DNA from: Acinetobacter piscicola
GTDB taxonomy: Bacteria > Pseudomonadota > Gammaproteobacteria > Pseudomonadales > Moraxellaceae
Assembly: GCF_002233755.1 (NCBI RefSeq)
Contig: NZ_KZ268704.1
Span: 178,474-242,473 of the forward strand
Reading direction: 5' to 3'
DNA length: 64,000 bases
Part shown: positions 37,553 through 47,344 of the stretch, in pieces
How the letters are laid out: each line of letters begins with the position of its first letter
Numbering within the stretch: position 1 is the first letter of the stretch
Notes under the pieces: generated by a model
The model's input: the letters and a program-made list of their open reading frames with translations, nothing else
What the model was told of the DNA's origin: nothing
Databases searched by the model: none
Program-made: the position numbers and the translations under genes

Positions 37553-39052
37553 TTAAAAGTTTGCTGGATTTTCCAAACGTTTTACTTCTTGTGCCTTTTT
37601 AGGATGATGTACCGTCGCTACACCATCGGCAGACTTTTTATCAACCAAAGCTTCAGGGTTATAAATGGTGATGGTTTCGTGACCTTCAGCGTCTTCACCC
37701 ACGATGTATTTAACCCCTTTACGGTTCATTTTATTACACATTTTTTGGTACCAACCTTTAAAGCCAGTCGTTTCCTCATTTGGATTGTAATAAAAAGCAT
37801 TCATCACAGCAGGTAAACCTAAACCACATACAACGCCTGAAAGTAGTACGCTAATAAAGGTATAACCAATCAAGATACTACTATAGTCACGAAGTTCAGG
37901 AACGTTCGCAACGGCAAGAATCAATGCTAAAGAAATACCACCACGTACTCCTCCCCAAGATAAAATAGCTAGACTACCATTATAAATTTTCTGTCTAAAA
38001 CTCGGGAAGAATGCAAATGCAAAGAAATTCGCAGCAAAACGTGAAAGATGTAATGCAAAGAAAGCAAAGATACCGCCTAGAATCAAACTTGTACTCAAAT
38101 CTAGAATGAAAATTTCCAAACCAATTAACGTGAATAAGAATGAATTAATAATTCCTTCTACAGTGTGCCAAAAATGATTAACTTCACGAATTTCACGCTC
38201 TTGTAAAATTTCTTTCCATTTATTACCAACAATGAGACCGCCAATAACGCAAGCAATCGGCGCTGAAGCATGAGCAAATAATGCAACTAAATATGAACCA
38301 CATGCCAATAATGCTGTCGTTAGGATTAAGGATTCCATTTCATGTTTACCACGCAGTAAACGTAAAATACCTAAACCGAATGCCCAACCGATAATCACCG
38401 CAACAACAATTTCATAGAGAAAAGTTTGTAGGGTTGCAACTAAACTAAAATGTTCACCTTCCAATACATTTAATAAGGTCATGAATACTGCAATACACAT
38501 GGCATCATTAAATAAAGATTCGCCTTCAAGTTTAACAATCAAATGATGTGGCGCACGAACTGAGCTCAAGACACCTTTTACGCCAATTGGGTCAGTTGCA
38601 CCTAAAGCAGAACCGAGTAAAAGTAAAACTAAAATAGGGACAGGATTTCCAATTAAATATTGGAAGCCAAAAACCAAACCTGCAAAGAAAACAGCGCAGA
38701 GCAAAAGTGCAATTGTGGCGAGAATACTGATCGGTTTCCAATAAACCTTTAAATCTGACACCTTAAATTTGAGTGCGGATGAAGTTAAAATAAAACAAAT
38801 GACACCATTGACTAAAAAATCATAGAAATCAATATGACGTACTGCTTCTTCAATATTATGAATATTGATTGAGATGAACTGATTGCCATTCAGTAGACTG
38901 GCACCCCATTGCAAAAGAAAGACAAAAATGGCTGAAACAAGAGGTACACCAATAGCTTGAGGAAAACCTAAAATACGCTTATTAAAAATAGTTGTTGCAA
39001 TGGAAAGTGCAAAAACGACCGTAAAAACTTGTAGAAAAAAATAATTACCCAT
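37553..39052 (-). CDS. Na+/H+ antiporter, CPA1 (NhaP/YjcE-like) family
   Basis: This inner-membrane cation/proton exchanger handles pH and sodium or potassium balance. It has 499 residues with about 12 membrane segments up to roughly residue 410. CPA1 signatures are present: the transport-site GATDPIGVKG, the acidic ESLFNDAMCIAVF and the conserved SWGGVRGGISLAL. A hydrophilic cytoplasmic tail of about 85 residues follows, ending in KRLENPANF. Ion preference cannot be read from the sequence. It is monocistronic on the minus strand. Confidence 0.92.
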   Translation of the reverse strand: MGNYFFLQVFTVVFALSIATTIFNKRILGFPQAIGVPLVSAIFVFLLQWGASLLNGNQFISINIHNIEEAVRHIDFYDFLVNGVICFILTSSALKFKVSDLKVYWKPISILATIALLLCAVFFAGLVFGFQYLIGNPVPILVLLLLGSALGATDPIGVKGVLSSVRAPHHLIVKLEGESLFNDAMCIAVFMTLLNVLEGEHFSLVATLQTFLYEIVVAVIIGWAFGLGILRLLRGKHEMESLILTTALLACGSYLVALFAHASAPIACVIGGLIVGNKWKEILQEREIREVNHFWHTVEGIINSFLFTLIGLEIFILDLSTSLILGGIFAFFALHLSRFAANFFAFAFFPSFRQKIYNGSLAILSWGGVRGGISLALILAVANVPELRDYSSILIGYTFISVLLSGVVCGLGLPAVMNAFYYNPNEETTGFKGWYQKMCNKMNRKGVKYIVGEDAEGHETITIYNPEALVDKKSADGVATVHHPKKAQEVKRLENPANF

Positions 39053-39231
39053 GCAAACCCTGTCAGCTATTTTCTAATTTAAGTCAGCATCAAACACTCG
39101 ATCATTTATCAAATAAATACAAAAATAAAAGACTATTTAACAATCTTAATAATTTTACAAAAAAATAAGGATATTGAATGAAATATTTATAATTTTTAAC
39201 ATAAAACTGCTTAGACTAAAAATCACGCAAT

Positions 39232-39256
39232 AAAAAGAGAGCTTTAAAAGCTCTCT
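39232..39256 (-). terminator. Terminator of ypfJ
   Basis: AGAGAGCTTT and AAAGCTCTCT pair and five T follow on the minus strand. Confidence 0.75.
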
Positions 39257-39277
39257 CCTTAAATCTCAATACATCAC

Positions 39278-40168
39278 TTATTTAAAAGTATCACATTGAT
39301 TTATATCACCTGATTTTAAACCGATATTGAACCACTGCATCCGTTGCTGACTTGTTCCATGCGTAAAACTGTCTGGCACAGCATAACCACGTGCTTTCTT
39401 CTGAAGATAATCATCACCAATTTTTTGAGCTGCATCCATCGCTTCTTCAACATCACCTTGTTCTAAGAACTGAGTACGTTGTTGCGTATGATTGGCCCAT
39501 ACACCTGCAAAACAATCTGCTTGTAATTCTAAACGTACAGACAGTTGATTCCCCTGTGCTTCACTCGATTGTTGACGAGCTTTTTGCACTTGAGAGGAAA
39601 TCCCCAAAAGGTTTTGCACATGATGTCCAACCTCATGCGCAATCACATAAGCTTGCGCAAAATCACCTGCTTCATCTTTGGCAGAAAGTTCAGACTGATT
39701 TTGCTCACCTGAAATGCCCATTTGTTGACGCATATCTTTAAAGAATTGAGTATCTATATAAACTTTTTGATCCGCAGGACAGTAAAAAGGCCCCATTGCA
39801 GATTGTGCTGTTCCACAAGCTGAATCTGTACTACCCGTAAAAAGCTTTAATTTAGGTGCTGTATATTGTGCGCCTTGTTGTTGGAAAATCGTTGTCCACG
39901 TATCTTCCGTATCAGCCAACACAGTTCCAACAAAATCTGAGACTTCTTTTTGTTCAGGTGTCAATGAAGTCGGTGCAGAACTTTGCGTTGCTCCAGCAGA
40001 TGCGACTTGTTTGGTTGCTTGATAAGCTTGTTGCGGATCTACGCCAAAAAACTTCCAAGCCACAAAAGCCACGATCAAACCGAGGATACTAATCCCGCCT
40101 GCTTTTACACCGCCTCCACCACGTCGATCTTCGACATTTTCACTGACACGACGTCCTTTCCAACGCAT
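39278..40168 (-). CDS. ypfJ: Neutral zinc metallopeptidase, YpfJ family
   Basis: The 296-residue membrane-anchored protein has a basic N-terminus (MRWKGRRVSENVEDRRGGGG), a single membrane segment at about 24-42, then an outward catalytic domain. The zinc site is HEVGHHVQ (His178, Glu179, His182), with a likely third ligand in LELQADCFAGVWA. Cys at 118 and 130 and others suggest disulphides in the periplasm. AAGGAT precedes the start. It lies 48 bp downstream of yedI on the same strand, so a two-gene operon is possible. The physiological substrate is unknown. Confidence 0.9.
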   Translation of the reverse strand: MRWKGRRVSENVEDRRGGGGVKAGGISILGLIVAFVAWKFFGVDPQQAYQATKQVASAGATQSSAPTSLTPEQKEVSDFVGTVLADTEDTWTTIFQQQGAQYTAPKLKLFTGSTDSACGTAQSAMGPFYCPADQKVYIDTQFFKDMRQQMGISGEQNQSELSAKDEAGDFAQAYVIAHEVGHHVQNLLGISSQVQKARQQSSEAQGNQLSVRLELQADCFAGVWANHTQQRTQFLEQGDVEEAMDAAQKIGDDYLQKKARGYAVPDSFTHGTSQQRMQWFNIGLKSGDINQCDTFK

Positions 40169-40216
40169 AGTCTTATCCTTTTTATTTTAAATTGAAAATA
40201 GTTGATTGCTTCCAAC

Positions 40217-41143
40217 TTATACAGTCGATGATTTGCCACGAATTCTTTGAATTAATCCAATCACAATCACGACGATTAAACCTGCGACAATACCCACTGA
40301 CATATTGATTAAAGTCGGTGTAATTGCACCAACGATATTACCAACTGTAGGAATGTGTTGTGCATGATCAACAGCTTCTTCAGTGAAATGATGTAGTGAA
40401 GAAACCGTATGCGTAATAATCCCGCCACCAACAAGGAACATGGCTATCGTACCTACGATGGTTAGGGTTTTCATAAGTTTAGGAGCAAAAGCCAATAAAC
40501 CACGGCCAATGGCTTGTTTGATATTCGAAGTTTGTTGAGTTAGATACAAACCTAGATCATCAATTTTGACAATCATTGCAACAAAGCCATAAACACCAAC
40601 GGTCATTAAAATTGCAATAACAGACAAAACCATGACTTTGGTACCAAATGTCGCAGCAGCCACCGTACCCAGTGAAATCACCACAATTTCAGCAGAAAGA
40701 ATAAAGTCGGTACGTACAGCACCTTTAATCTTGTCTTTTTCAAAAGTGGCTAAATCTGTCTCAATCTGCTTTATTTCTTCATGCGCTGCTTCTTCTGTTT
40801 TGGCTTTTTTATGTTGTAAGCTATGAATCACTTTCTCTACACCTTCATAGCAAAGAAAAAGACCACCGATCATGAGTAAGGGATTAATTAACCACGGCGC
40901 AACAACACTGATCAATAATGCTAAAGGAACCAAAATCAATTTATTAACAAATGAACCTTTGGCAACACTCCAAACGACAGGTAGCTCTCGTTCAGAACGA
41001 ACTCCACTCACTTGCTGTGCATTTAAAGCTAAATCATCACCCAGAACACCTGCTGTCTTTTTGGCTGCCATTTTACTCATCACAGCTACATCATCGAGAA
41101 CAGTCGCAATGTCGTCTAATAATATTAATAAACTACTCGCCAT
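40217..41143 (-). CDS. yedI: DUF808 family inner-membrane protein YedI
   Basis: The 308-residue multi-pass membrane protein starts with the family motif [40 protein letters not shown], which gives a confident DUF808 call. About six to seven membrane segments follow. A charged cytoplasmic loop lies near 115-140 ([16 protein letters not shown]), and the C-terminus is basic. AGGATAAAAA precedes the ATG. Function is not established. It precedes ypfJ on the same strand and is divergent from trpS. Confidence 0.9.
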   Translation of the reverse strand: MASSLLILLDDIATVLDDVAVMSKMAAKKTAGVLGDDLALNAQQVSGVRSERELPVVWSVAKGSFVNKLILVPLALLISVVAPWLINPLLMIGGLFLCYEGVEKVIHSLQHKKAKTEEAAHEEIKQIETDLATFEKDKIKGAVRTDFILSAEIVVISLGTVAAATFGTKVMVLSVIAILMTVGVYGFVAMIVKIDDLGLYLTQQTSNIKQAIGRGLLAFAPKLMKTLTIVGTIAMFLVGGGIITHTVSSLHHFTEEAVDHAQHIPTVGNIVGAITPTLINMSVGIVAGLIVVIVIGLIQRIRGKSSTV

Positions 41144-41258
41144 TTTTTATCCTAAATTTTAGTTATTTCACTATTTTAATTTGAAAATGGTTTTTTCTAT
41201 AGAAAATTTTGCAGATTTTCACATTTATCTATAAAAAGCGGCTCATCGCCAAATTTCA

Positions 41259-41288
41259 CTGACATTTAAATAAATTATCTCGTACAAT
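41259..41288 (+). promoter_or_regulatory. Sigma-70 promoter of trpS
   Basis: CTGACA (41259-41264) and TACAAT (41283-41288), each 5 of 6 matches, are separated by 18 bp. The start codon is about 45 bp past the expected transcription start. Confidence 0.6.
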
Positions 41289-41339
41289 GTGCGCATTCAC
41301 AAAACACGACTGTCCTTTAATCAGACTTTGGAAGCGATA

Positions 41340-42353
41340 ATGACGAATCAAGATAATCGTCCTGTGATTTTGACAGGCGACCGTCCTACTGGACAACTAC
41401 ATTTAGGGCATTTTGTAGGTTCTTTACGCTCACGAGTAGGCTTACAAGATTCTCATCATCAACATTTGCTTCTTGCAGATGCTCAAGCACTGACTGACAA
41501 TGCTGACAACTTTGAAAAAGTACGTCGCAACATTCTAGAAGTAGCAACAGACTACTTAGCTGTTGGAATTGACCCAACAAAAACTACAATCTGTGTTCAA
41601 TCTTGCTTACCTGCACTCAATGAACTCACCATGTTGTATTTAAACTTTGTGACGGTTTCTCGTTTAGAACGTAACCCAACCATCAAAGCTGAAATTCAAT
41701 TACGTGGTTTTGAGCGTGATATTCCAGCAGGTTTTCTTTGCTACCCTGTTGCACAAGCTGCCGATATTACTGCATTTAAAGCGTCTGTTGTTCCTGTTGG
41801 TGAAGATCAAATTCCAATGATCGAACAAACCAATGAAATTGTTCGCCGTTTAAATCGTCAAATTGGGCAAGAAATATTGCCTGAATGTAAGGCACTTTTA
41901 TCTAATATGAGCCGTTTACCTGGTTTTGATGGTAAGGCGAAAATGTCTAAATCTTTAGGCAATACCATTGTTTTAGATGCTTCTGATAAAGACATTAAAA
42001 AAGCTGTAAATGCAATGTATACCGACCCGAACCATCTTCGTATCGAAGACCCAGGTCAGGTTGAAGGTAATATTGTATTTACTTATTTAGATGCTTTTGA
42101 CCCAAATAAAGAAGAAGTTGAAGAATTAAAAGCACACTATCGCCGTGGTGGTTTAGGTGATGGCACTGTGAAAAAACGTCTTGAAGGTGTGCTTAAAGAA
42201 TTGATCACACCGATTCGTGAGCGCCGTATGGAACTCGCAAAAGATCCTGATTACATTATGGATATTTTGAAAACAGGTACAGAAAAGTGCCGTATTATCA
42301 CGCAAAACACCCTTGATGAAGTTAAAAATGGTTTAGGCGTCTTTCATTTTTAA
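41340..42353 (+). CDS. trpS: Tryptophan-tRNA ligase
   Basis: This class-I aminoacyl-tRNA synthetase charges tRNA-Trp. I start it at the ATG at 41340, with GGAAG 6 bases upstream; the frame stays open 17 codons further but that part overlaps the promoter. The 337-residue protein has the HIGH-type motif HLGH (21-24, TGQLHLGHFVG) and KMSKS (201-205). The internal FLCYPVAQAADITAF and VPVGEDQ blocks are typical. A strong terminator and then a candidate small RNA follow. Confidence 0.97.
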   Translation: MTNQDNRPVILTGDRPTGQLHLGHFVGSLRSRVGLQDSHHQHLLLADAQALTDNADNFEKVRRNILEVATDYLAVGIDPTKTTICVQSCLPALNELTMLYLNFVTVSRLERNPTIKAEIQLRGFERDIPAGFLCYPVAQAADITAFKASVVPVGEDQIPMIEQTNEIVRRLNRQIGQEILPECKALLSNMSRLPGFDGKAKMSKSLGNTIVLDASDKDIKKAVNAMYTDPNHLRIEDPGQVEGNIVFTYLDAFDPNKEEVEELKAHYRRGGLGDGTVKKRLEGVLKELITPIRERRMELAKDPDYIMDILKTGTEKCRIITQNTLDEVKNGLGVFHF

Positions 42354-42388
42354 TCATTAGTTAAAAAACTTTTAGTCATCAAATAAAC

Positions 42389-42418
42389 AAAAAAGCCTTT
42401 CAAAAGAAAGGCTTTTTT
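42389..42418 (+). terminator. Terminator of trpS
   Basis: AGCCTTTC and GAAAGGCT pair around AAAA, flanked by A and T runs of six. Confidence 0.9.
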
Positions 42419-42516
42419 GTTTGATGGTGTTCACATTTTAACCTCGCTTACGAGAGTTAACACTTATTTACGTGAATACCAATGAAATTACAGATGAGAA
42501 CATCTACTATCTACTT

Positions 42517-42622
42517 AAGTTATGGATCTTCCCCAAAATTCATAACATTTCTCCTTGACCGAACTGTGAAAGCAGATTCGTTGTTCTACGCAATGATCAC
42601 CCCAATCGTTGCGTATTTTTTT
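42517..42622 (+). ncRNA. Candidate small RNA downstream of trpS (Aar-like position)
   Basis: A strong terminator (stem 42587-42597 with 42605-42615, 7-base loop, then seven T) stands in a 543-bp gap with no open frame. The trpS transcript already ends at 42418, so this needs its own transcript. A promoter fits 42482-42510: ATGAAA, 17 bp, TACTAT, giving about 105 nt. From memory, A. baylyi encodes the Hfq-dependent sRNA Aar between trpS and sucD; here the position after trpS agrees. I cannot compare the sequences. Confidence 0.55.
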
Positions 42623-42896
42623 GTCTTTTGTTTTCATCCGTAAAACAGCTTCATTTATAAGCAATACTTGAATAAAACGCAAGCAATAGTTTTGAATGCA
42701 TTTTTTTAACTTAATTTTTCTTAATAAAATATAACATATTGATTTTAATTATTATAAGCTGATAATTAAATTGCAATCTTTTGATAAAACCGATAATCTT
42801 TATCTATTAATTGAATTAATTAATGATTTTTTTATTATTTAATTCATATTAAAGCGTATTTTTATAAGAAAACTAAACAATATCGGGCACAACAAT
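42623..42896. other. AT-rich region upstream of yqiJ
   Basis: Very AT-rich with no gene; presumably the promoter region of the yqiJ-yqiK operon. Confidence 0.35.
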
Positions 42897-43541
42897 ATGT
42901 GGGAATTATTTACTCATTCGTCCAATCTAGCCTTTAGCGTAAGTTTATGTCTGATGTTTTTGTTAGGTATTTTAGAATGCCTACTATTAATTATTGGTTC
43001 AACCTCACAAGGCTTTCTAGATCAATTCATTCCTGATCAATTACTTGAAACACATCACACTGATCTAGAACTTAATGCAGATAGTAGTGTTTTCGTACAA
43101 TTCTTAGATTGGTTATATTTGGGACGTATTCCTGTCTTGGTCTGGCTAATCATATTTCTTACTGTTTATGCATTATTTGGTTTTACTGCTCAAGGCATTT
43201 CTCACAATTTTACAAACAGCTATTTTCCAATTTGGATTATTGCACCTGCAAGTCTTTTTCTCTGCATGCCAATTGTGCGTATTTGCGCATCGGTCATCGC
43301 AAAAATTCTACCGCAAGATGAAACCACAGCGATTCATAGTGATGAATTGATTGGACGTAAAGCACGGATTATTTTGGGGGAAGCGAAACTCAACTATCCT
43401 GCCCAAGCCAAAGTTATTGATCAATTTGGACAAACGCATTACATCTTAGTTGAACCTGAAACAGATGTTATATTTCAACAAGGTCAAGAAGTCCTTTTAA
43501 CACAAAGAACCAAAGTTGGTTTTCAAGCCATTACCGCTTAA
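42897..43541 (+). CDS. yqiJ: YqiJ-family membrane protein with OB-fold domain
   Basis: The 214-residue NfeD-related membrane protein has a hydrophobic N-terminal helix (about 12-35), further membrane segments around 78-98 and 110-132, and a C-terminal OB-like domain beginning ELIGRKARIILGEAKLNYPAQAKVIDQFGQ. NfeD-type proteins pair with flotillins, and a flotillin gene follows 30 bp later, so they form a two-gene operon acting at the inner membrane. The role is probably organisation or repair of membrane domains; that is inference. Confidence 0.85.
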   Translation: MWELFTHSSNLAFSVSLCLMFLLGILECLLLIIGSTSQGFLDQFIPDQLLETHHTDLELNADSSVFVQFLDWLYLGRIPVLVWLIIFLTVYALFGFTAQGISHNFTNSYFPIWIIAPASLFLCMPIVRICASVIAKILPQDETTAIHSDELIGRKARIILGEAKLNYPAQAKVIDQFGQTHYILVEPETDVIFQQGQEVLLTQRTKVGFQAITA

Positions 43542-43571
43542 TTTTTAAATAACAAACGCAGAGATAATAAA

Positions 43572-45287
43572 ATGTTGACTGAAAACTTATATGAAATACT
43601 TGTTTTAGCAGGAATAATACTGGTGGCATTGATTGTCATTGGGGTGATTATTGCGCGCTTATATAAACGTTCAAGTAAAGAAGTGTCTTTTGTTCGCACA
43701 GGTTTTGGGGGTGAAAAGGTCATTTTGAATGGTGGAGCCATCGTACTCCCTGTTTTGCATGAAGTCATACCAGTCAATATGAACACGCTGCGCCTTGAAG
43801 TAAAACGTGCAACAGATCAAGCCTTGATTACCCGTGATCGTATGCGTGTTGACGTGATGGCTGAGTTCTATGTTCGAGTCAAACCGACTGCTGAATCGAT
43901 TGCCACTGCTGCGCAAACTTTAGGTAAAAAAACCATGTCTCCTCAAGAGCTCAAAGACTTGGTGGAAGGTAAATTTGTCGATTCACTGCGTTCTGTTGCT
44001 GCTGAAATGGCCATGGAAGAATTGCATGAAAAGCGCGTTGATTTCGTTCAAAAAGTTCAACAAGTGGTATCGGAAGATTTATTTAAGAATGGCTTAGAAT
44101 TAGAAACCGTTTCATTAACAGGTTTAGACCAAACCAGTTTTGAGTATTTTAATCCGCAAAATGCCTTTGATGCGGAAGGTTTAACCAAGCTCACTGAAAC
44201 GATTGAAGACCGCCGTAAAAAACGAAATGATATTGAACAAGACAATGACTTAGCCATCAAAGCTAAAAACTTATCAACGGAACAAGCTCGCTTACAAATT
44301 TTACGTGAAGAAGAATACGCTAAACTTCAACAAGAGCGTGAAATTGCGATTCGTAAAGCAGAACAAATGGCTGAAATCGCATCTCAGGAAGCAGCAAAAA
44401 AACGTGAAGCAGAAGAAGCTCGAATTGCTGCTGAACGTGAAATTGAATTAAAACGTATTGCATCTGCACGTGATGTTGAAAATGAAAATATCCAAAAAGC
44501 ACAATTAATTCAAAAGGCGCAGGTTGAACAAAAGAAAACCATTGAATTGGCTGAGCAAGATCGTGCCATCGCAATTGCAGAAAAATCACGTGCTGAATCT
44601 GAAGCCAAAGCACTGGCTGACCAAGCCCGTGCTCAAGCTGTAAAAGCTGAAGAGGAAGTGACGACTGTCCGTGAAACTCAACGTGCTGAGCGTTTAAAAG
44701 CTGTTGAATTGGTTGCAGCAAAACAGGTTGCTGAAACTGATGCAATTGCAATCACAGTTGCTGCTGCAGCATCGAAACAAGCTGCTGCTGATGATGCAGA
44801 AGCCGTACGTATTGCGGCTCAAGCAGAAGCTGAAAAAGTTCGTTTAAAAGCCAAAGGTGAAGCAGATGCAAAAATGCTTCTTGCCGCAGCTCAAGAAAAA
44901 CAATATCAAGTTGATGCTGATGGTACTCGCGCTGTCAATGAAGCCAATAACATCTTGTCTACTGAACAAGTCGAAATGCAAATTCGTTTGGCACTCATGA
45001 AGTATTTACCTGAAATTATTCGTGAAAGCGTTAAACCGATGGAAAATATTGATGATATTAAAATTCTTCAAGTCAATGGTTTAGGTGGCTTCAATAACAC
45101 AACGAGTTCAGGTGAAGCTGCTGAACAAGGTCAAGTTGCCCTTTCAGACCAAGTGGTGAATAGTGCTTTGCGTTACCGTTCTCAAGCACCGCTGATTGAT
45201 AGCTTAATGAATGAGCTAGGTATTAAAGGTGGCGATATTAATGGTTTAACCCAAACATTAAATCCAAGGTCCGAAAAAGAGTCGTGA
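43572..45287 (+). CDS. yqiK: Flotillin-like protein YqiK
   Basis: The 571-residue SPFH/band-7 protein has an N-terminal membrane helix (about 9-29), then the SPFH domain (VSFVRTGFGGEKVILNGGAIVLPVLHEV onward to about 200). A very long Glu/Ala/Lys/Arg-rich coiled coil follows, about 200-470. A conserved C-terminal piece has ALMKYLPEIIRESVKPMENIDDIKILQVNG, typical of flotillin oligomerisation domains. It is co-transcribed with yqiJ. Flotillins mark ordered membrane patches, and the coiled coil allows assembly into large rings or sheets. Confidence 0.92.
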   Translation: MLTENLYEILVLAGIILVALIVIGVIIARLYKRSSKEVSFVRTGFGGEKVILNGGAIVLPVLHEVIPVNMNTLRLEVKRATDQALITRDRMRVDVMAEFYVRVKPTAESIATAAQTLGKKTMSPQELKDLVEGKFVDSLRSVAAEMAMEELHEKRVDFVQKVQQVVSEDLFKNGLELETVSLTGLDQTSFEYFNPQNAFDAEGLTKLTETIEDRRKKRNDIEQDNDLAIKAKNLSTEQARLQILREEEYAKLQQEREIAIRKAEQMAEIASQEAAKKREAEEARIAAEREIELKRIASARDVENENIQKAQLIQKAQVEQKKTIELAEQDRAIAIAEKSRAESEAKALADQARAQAVKAEEEVTTVRETQRAERLKAVELVAAKQVAETDAIAITVAAAASKQAAADDAEAVRIAAQAEAEKVRLKAKGEADAKMLLAAAQEKQYQVDADGTRAVNEANNILSTEQVEMQIRLALMKYLPEIIRESVKPMENIDDIKILQVNGLGGFNNTTSSGEAAEQGQVALSDQVVNSALRYRSQAPLIDSLMNELGIKGGDINGLTQTLNPRSEKES

Positions 45288-45361
45288 TTTACTAAATAAA
45301 GTTCCTATTGAGGTAATACTGATCAGTTAAGCGTAATTTTATTATTACTGATTGATAAATC

Positions 45362-45477
45362 TCCCCTAACCCTGAGCCATTTGTGGCGCAAGGAAAAAGA
45401 GGGGAACACTCGTGAATTCAATGCGGTATTGAATCCAAGATACCCCCTCCTTTTTCAAAGGAGGGTTGGGGAGGATT
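45362..45477. repeat. Dispersed palindromic repeats, two units
   Basis: The first unit has CCCCT and AGGGG arms (45363-45405). The second is a perfect 9-bp stem, CCCTCCTTT with AAAGGAGGG around TTC (45445-45465), with tail TTGGGGAGGATT. Its core is identical to the copy at 52612-52632. The units fill the gap between convergent yqiK and glpD. Confidence 0.75.
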
Positions 45478-45566
45478 AAAGATGCTTAACTGACTGGCAT
45501 TACTTATTTAAAGGCTTTGTTTTATTGCGAGAATCTACAACTAGCTTTCCCTATAGAATCGTTAAA

Positions 45567-47096
45567 CTAAGCCACTTCTTTCTGCATACGACGTTGATGT
45601 AATTCCACTAAATATCCATCTAAAGATTGAACATCATCCTGAGTGAATTCTAAATACAGTTTCGTACGACGTTTTAAAATATCAGTACTTGTGACCGCCC
45701 ATTCTGAATCAACCAAATAATCAACCTCTTGCGCATATAAGCCGTGTCCGAAATGCTGACCAAGCTCATGAACTGATGTTGCATGCTGAACAAAATTCCA
45801 CACGCACATTCCGTATGCACGTGCCCAACGGCTTGCTGTTTCAGTCTCAAGACCTTTAATTTTGTTTTGTATTTCAGTCACTAAATCATCGATAGAGTTT
45901 AAATTTTCTGCACCAGGCAGTAATGCTTTTTCAGTCCATGGCTTCGCCATTTCAGGAAAAAACTTCTTCAAATGATCCATTGCTGATTCAGCAAGCTTAC
46001 GATAAGTCGTTAACTTACCACCAAATACAGAAAGTAAAGGTGCTTCATTCTCTTCATCTTGCGATAAAACCAAAGTGTAGTCACGTGTAATTGCCGCTGG
46101 ATTATCAGATTCGTCATCACACAATGGACGAACCCCTGAGAAAGTTTGAATAATGTCATCTTGCTGCAATGTCTTTTTAAAATGATCATTTGCAACATCT
46201 AAAAGATATTCAATTTCAGACTGGGTAATTTCAACCTGATTTGGATCACTTGTATATTCACGATCCGTCGTACCTATCATGGTGTATTTATCTAAATAAG
46301 GGATTGCAAAAACAATACGTTGATCATCATTTTGCATAATGAAAGCTTTATCACCCTCATAAATTTTAGGCACGATAATATGACTGCCTTGTATCAAACG
46401 AATACCATATTGAGATTCAAGTTTTAGATCTTGTTTTATAAACTGTGCAACCCACGGCCCCGCAGCATTGACTAAAACTTTAGCATGAATTTGATAACGA
46501 CCTTGCTCATTTTCCAGTTCTACGACCCAAAGCCCATTTTCTCGTTTAGCTGATACGCAACGTGTTTGAGTCACAATTTTTGCGCCCTTTTCACGAGCTT
46601 GTATAGCATTCAGAATAACTAAGCGAGAGTCATCAACTGCACAGTCTGAATACTCAAAACCACGGGTGATTTCATCTTTTAATGGACTTGTTTCAGCAAC
46701 AAATTGAACTAAATTTGAGCCAGCAAGTTTTTCTCGTTTTCCCAAATGATCATAGAAGAACAAGCCTGTACGAATCAGCCATGCAGGTCGTAAATGAGGT
46801 TTGTGCGGCATGATAAAACGCATCGGTCGGATAATGTGTGGCGCTTTAGTCAATAAAACTTCTCTTTCTGCCAAAGCTTCACGAACCAATCGAAATTCTT
46901 TATGTTCTAGATAACGCAAGCCACCATGAATCAACTTACTACTTGCAGATGAAGTATGACTAGCTAAATCATCTTTCTCGCATAAAAATACAGATAAGCC
47001 ACGTCCGATCGCATCTGTGGCAATCCCAACACCATTAATTCCACCACCAATTACAGCAATGTCATAACACGTTTGTTGCTCAAGACTTTGATTCAT
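45567..47096 (-). CDS. glpD: Aerobic glycerol-3-phosphate dehydrogenase
   Basis: This FAD enzyme at the inner membrane oxidises sn-glycerol-3-phosphate to dihydroxyacetone phosphate, passing electrons to quinone. It has 509 residues from the ATG at 47096 (AGGTGG 5 bases upstream); a GTG three codons earlier is less likely. The dinucleotide-binding motif IAVIGGGINGVGIATDA is at 13-29. SKLIHGGLRYLE, NAAGPWV and FGGKLTTYR are conserved. The upstream gap carries two GlpR-like sites and then glpR. No glpF or glpK lies in the window. Confidence 0.97.
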   Translation of the reverse strand: MNQSLEQQTCYDIAVIGGGINGVGIATDAIGRGLSVFLCEKDDLASHTSSASSKLIHGGLRYLEHKEFRLVREALAEREVLLTKAPHIIRPMRFIMPHKPHLRPAWLIRTGLFFYDHLGKREKLAGSNLVQFVAETSPLKDEITRGFEYSDCAVDDSRLVILNAIQAREKGAKIVTQTRCVSAKRENGLWVVELENEQGRYQIHAKVLVNAAGPWVAQFIKQDLKLESQYGIRLIQGSHIIVPKIYEGDKAFIMQNDDQRIVFAIPYLDKYTMIGTTDREYTSDPNQVEITQSEIEYLLDVANDHFKKTLQQDDIIQTFSGVRPLCDDESDNPAAITRDYTLVLSQDEENEAPLLSVFGGKLTTYRKLAESAMDHLKKFFPEMAKPWTEKALLPGAENLNSIDDLVTEIQNKIKGLETETASRWARAYGMCVWNFVQHATSVHELGQHFGHGLYAQEVDYLVDSEWAVTSTDILKRRTKLYLEFTQDDVQSLDGYLVELHQRRMQKEVA

Positions 47097-47119
47097 TTCG
47101 ACCACCTATACAATACAAA

Positions 47120-47137
47120 ATTTTCGTTTATTTTCAT
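47120..47137 (-). promoter_or_regulatory. Putative GlpR operator, glpD-proximal
   Basis: This 18-bp site, read on the minus strand, matches E. coli GlpR consensus ATGTTCGATAACGAACAT at 11 positions, with half-site AACGAA conserved. It lies 24-41 bp before the glpD start. Confidence 0.4.
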
Positions 47138-47202
47138 TTAACAAAAATAATAAACAATTAAGCCGATACTGTCTATCAAAAACCGACCAAATTACATTTT
47201 TG

Positions 47203-47220
47203 TTTTTCGTTATTTTTCAT
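47203..47220 (-). promoter_or_regulatory. Putative GlpR operator, glpD-distal
   Basis: Read on the minus strand, it matches the same consensus at 12 of 18 positions (ATGAAAAATAACGAAAAA). It closely resembles the site at 47120-47137, from which it lies 83 bp away. Confidence 0.4.
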
Positions 47221-47344
47221 TAATCACCAATACTTAAAAATAATCGTTCAAATCTTTTCTCTATTACTGCACAATGATTGATTGTTTTAAATACCTAATA
47301 TCAGTGATCAGCACATTTTTATTTGAATGAGAATGTCATATATC

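Noticed and set aside
42354-42896. A small protein gene in the gap after trpS
   Set aside because: No open frame with a ribosome binding site; the promoter plus terminator arrangement fits a non-coding RNA better.
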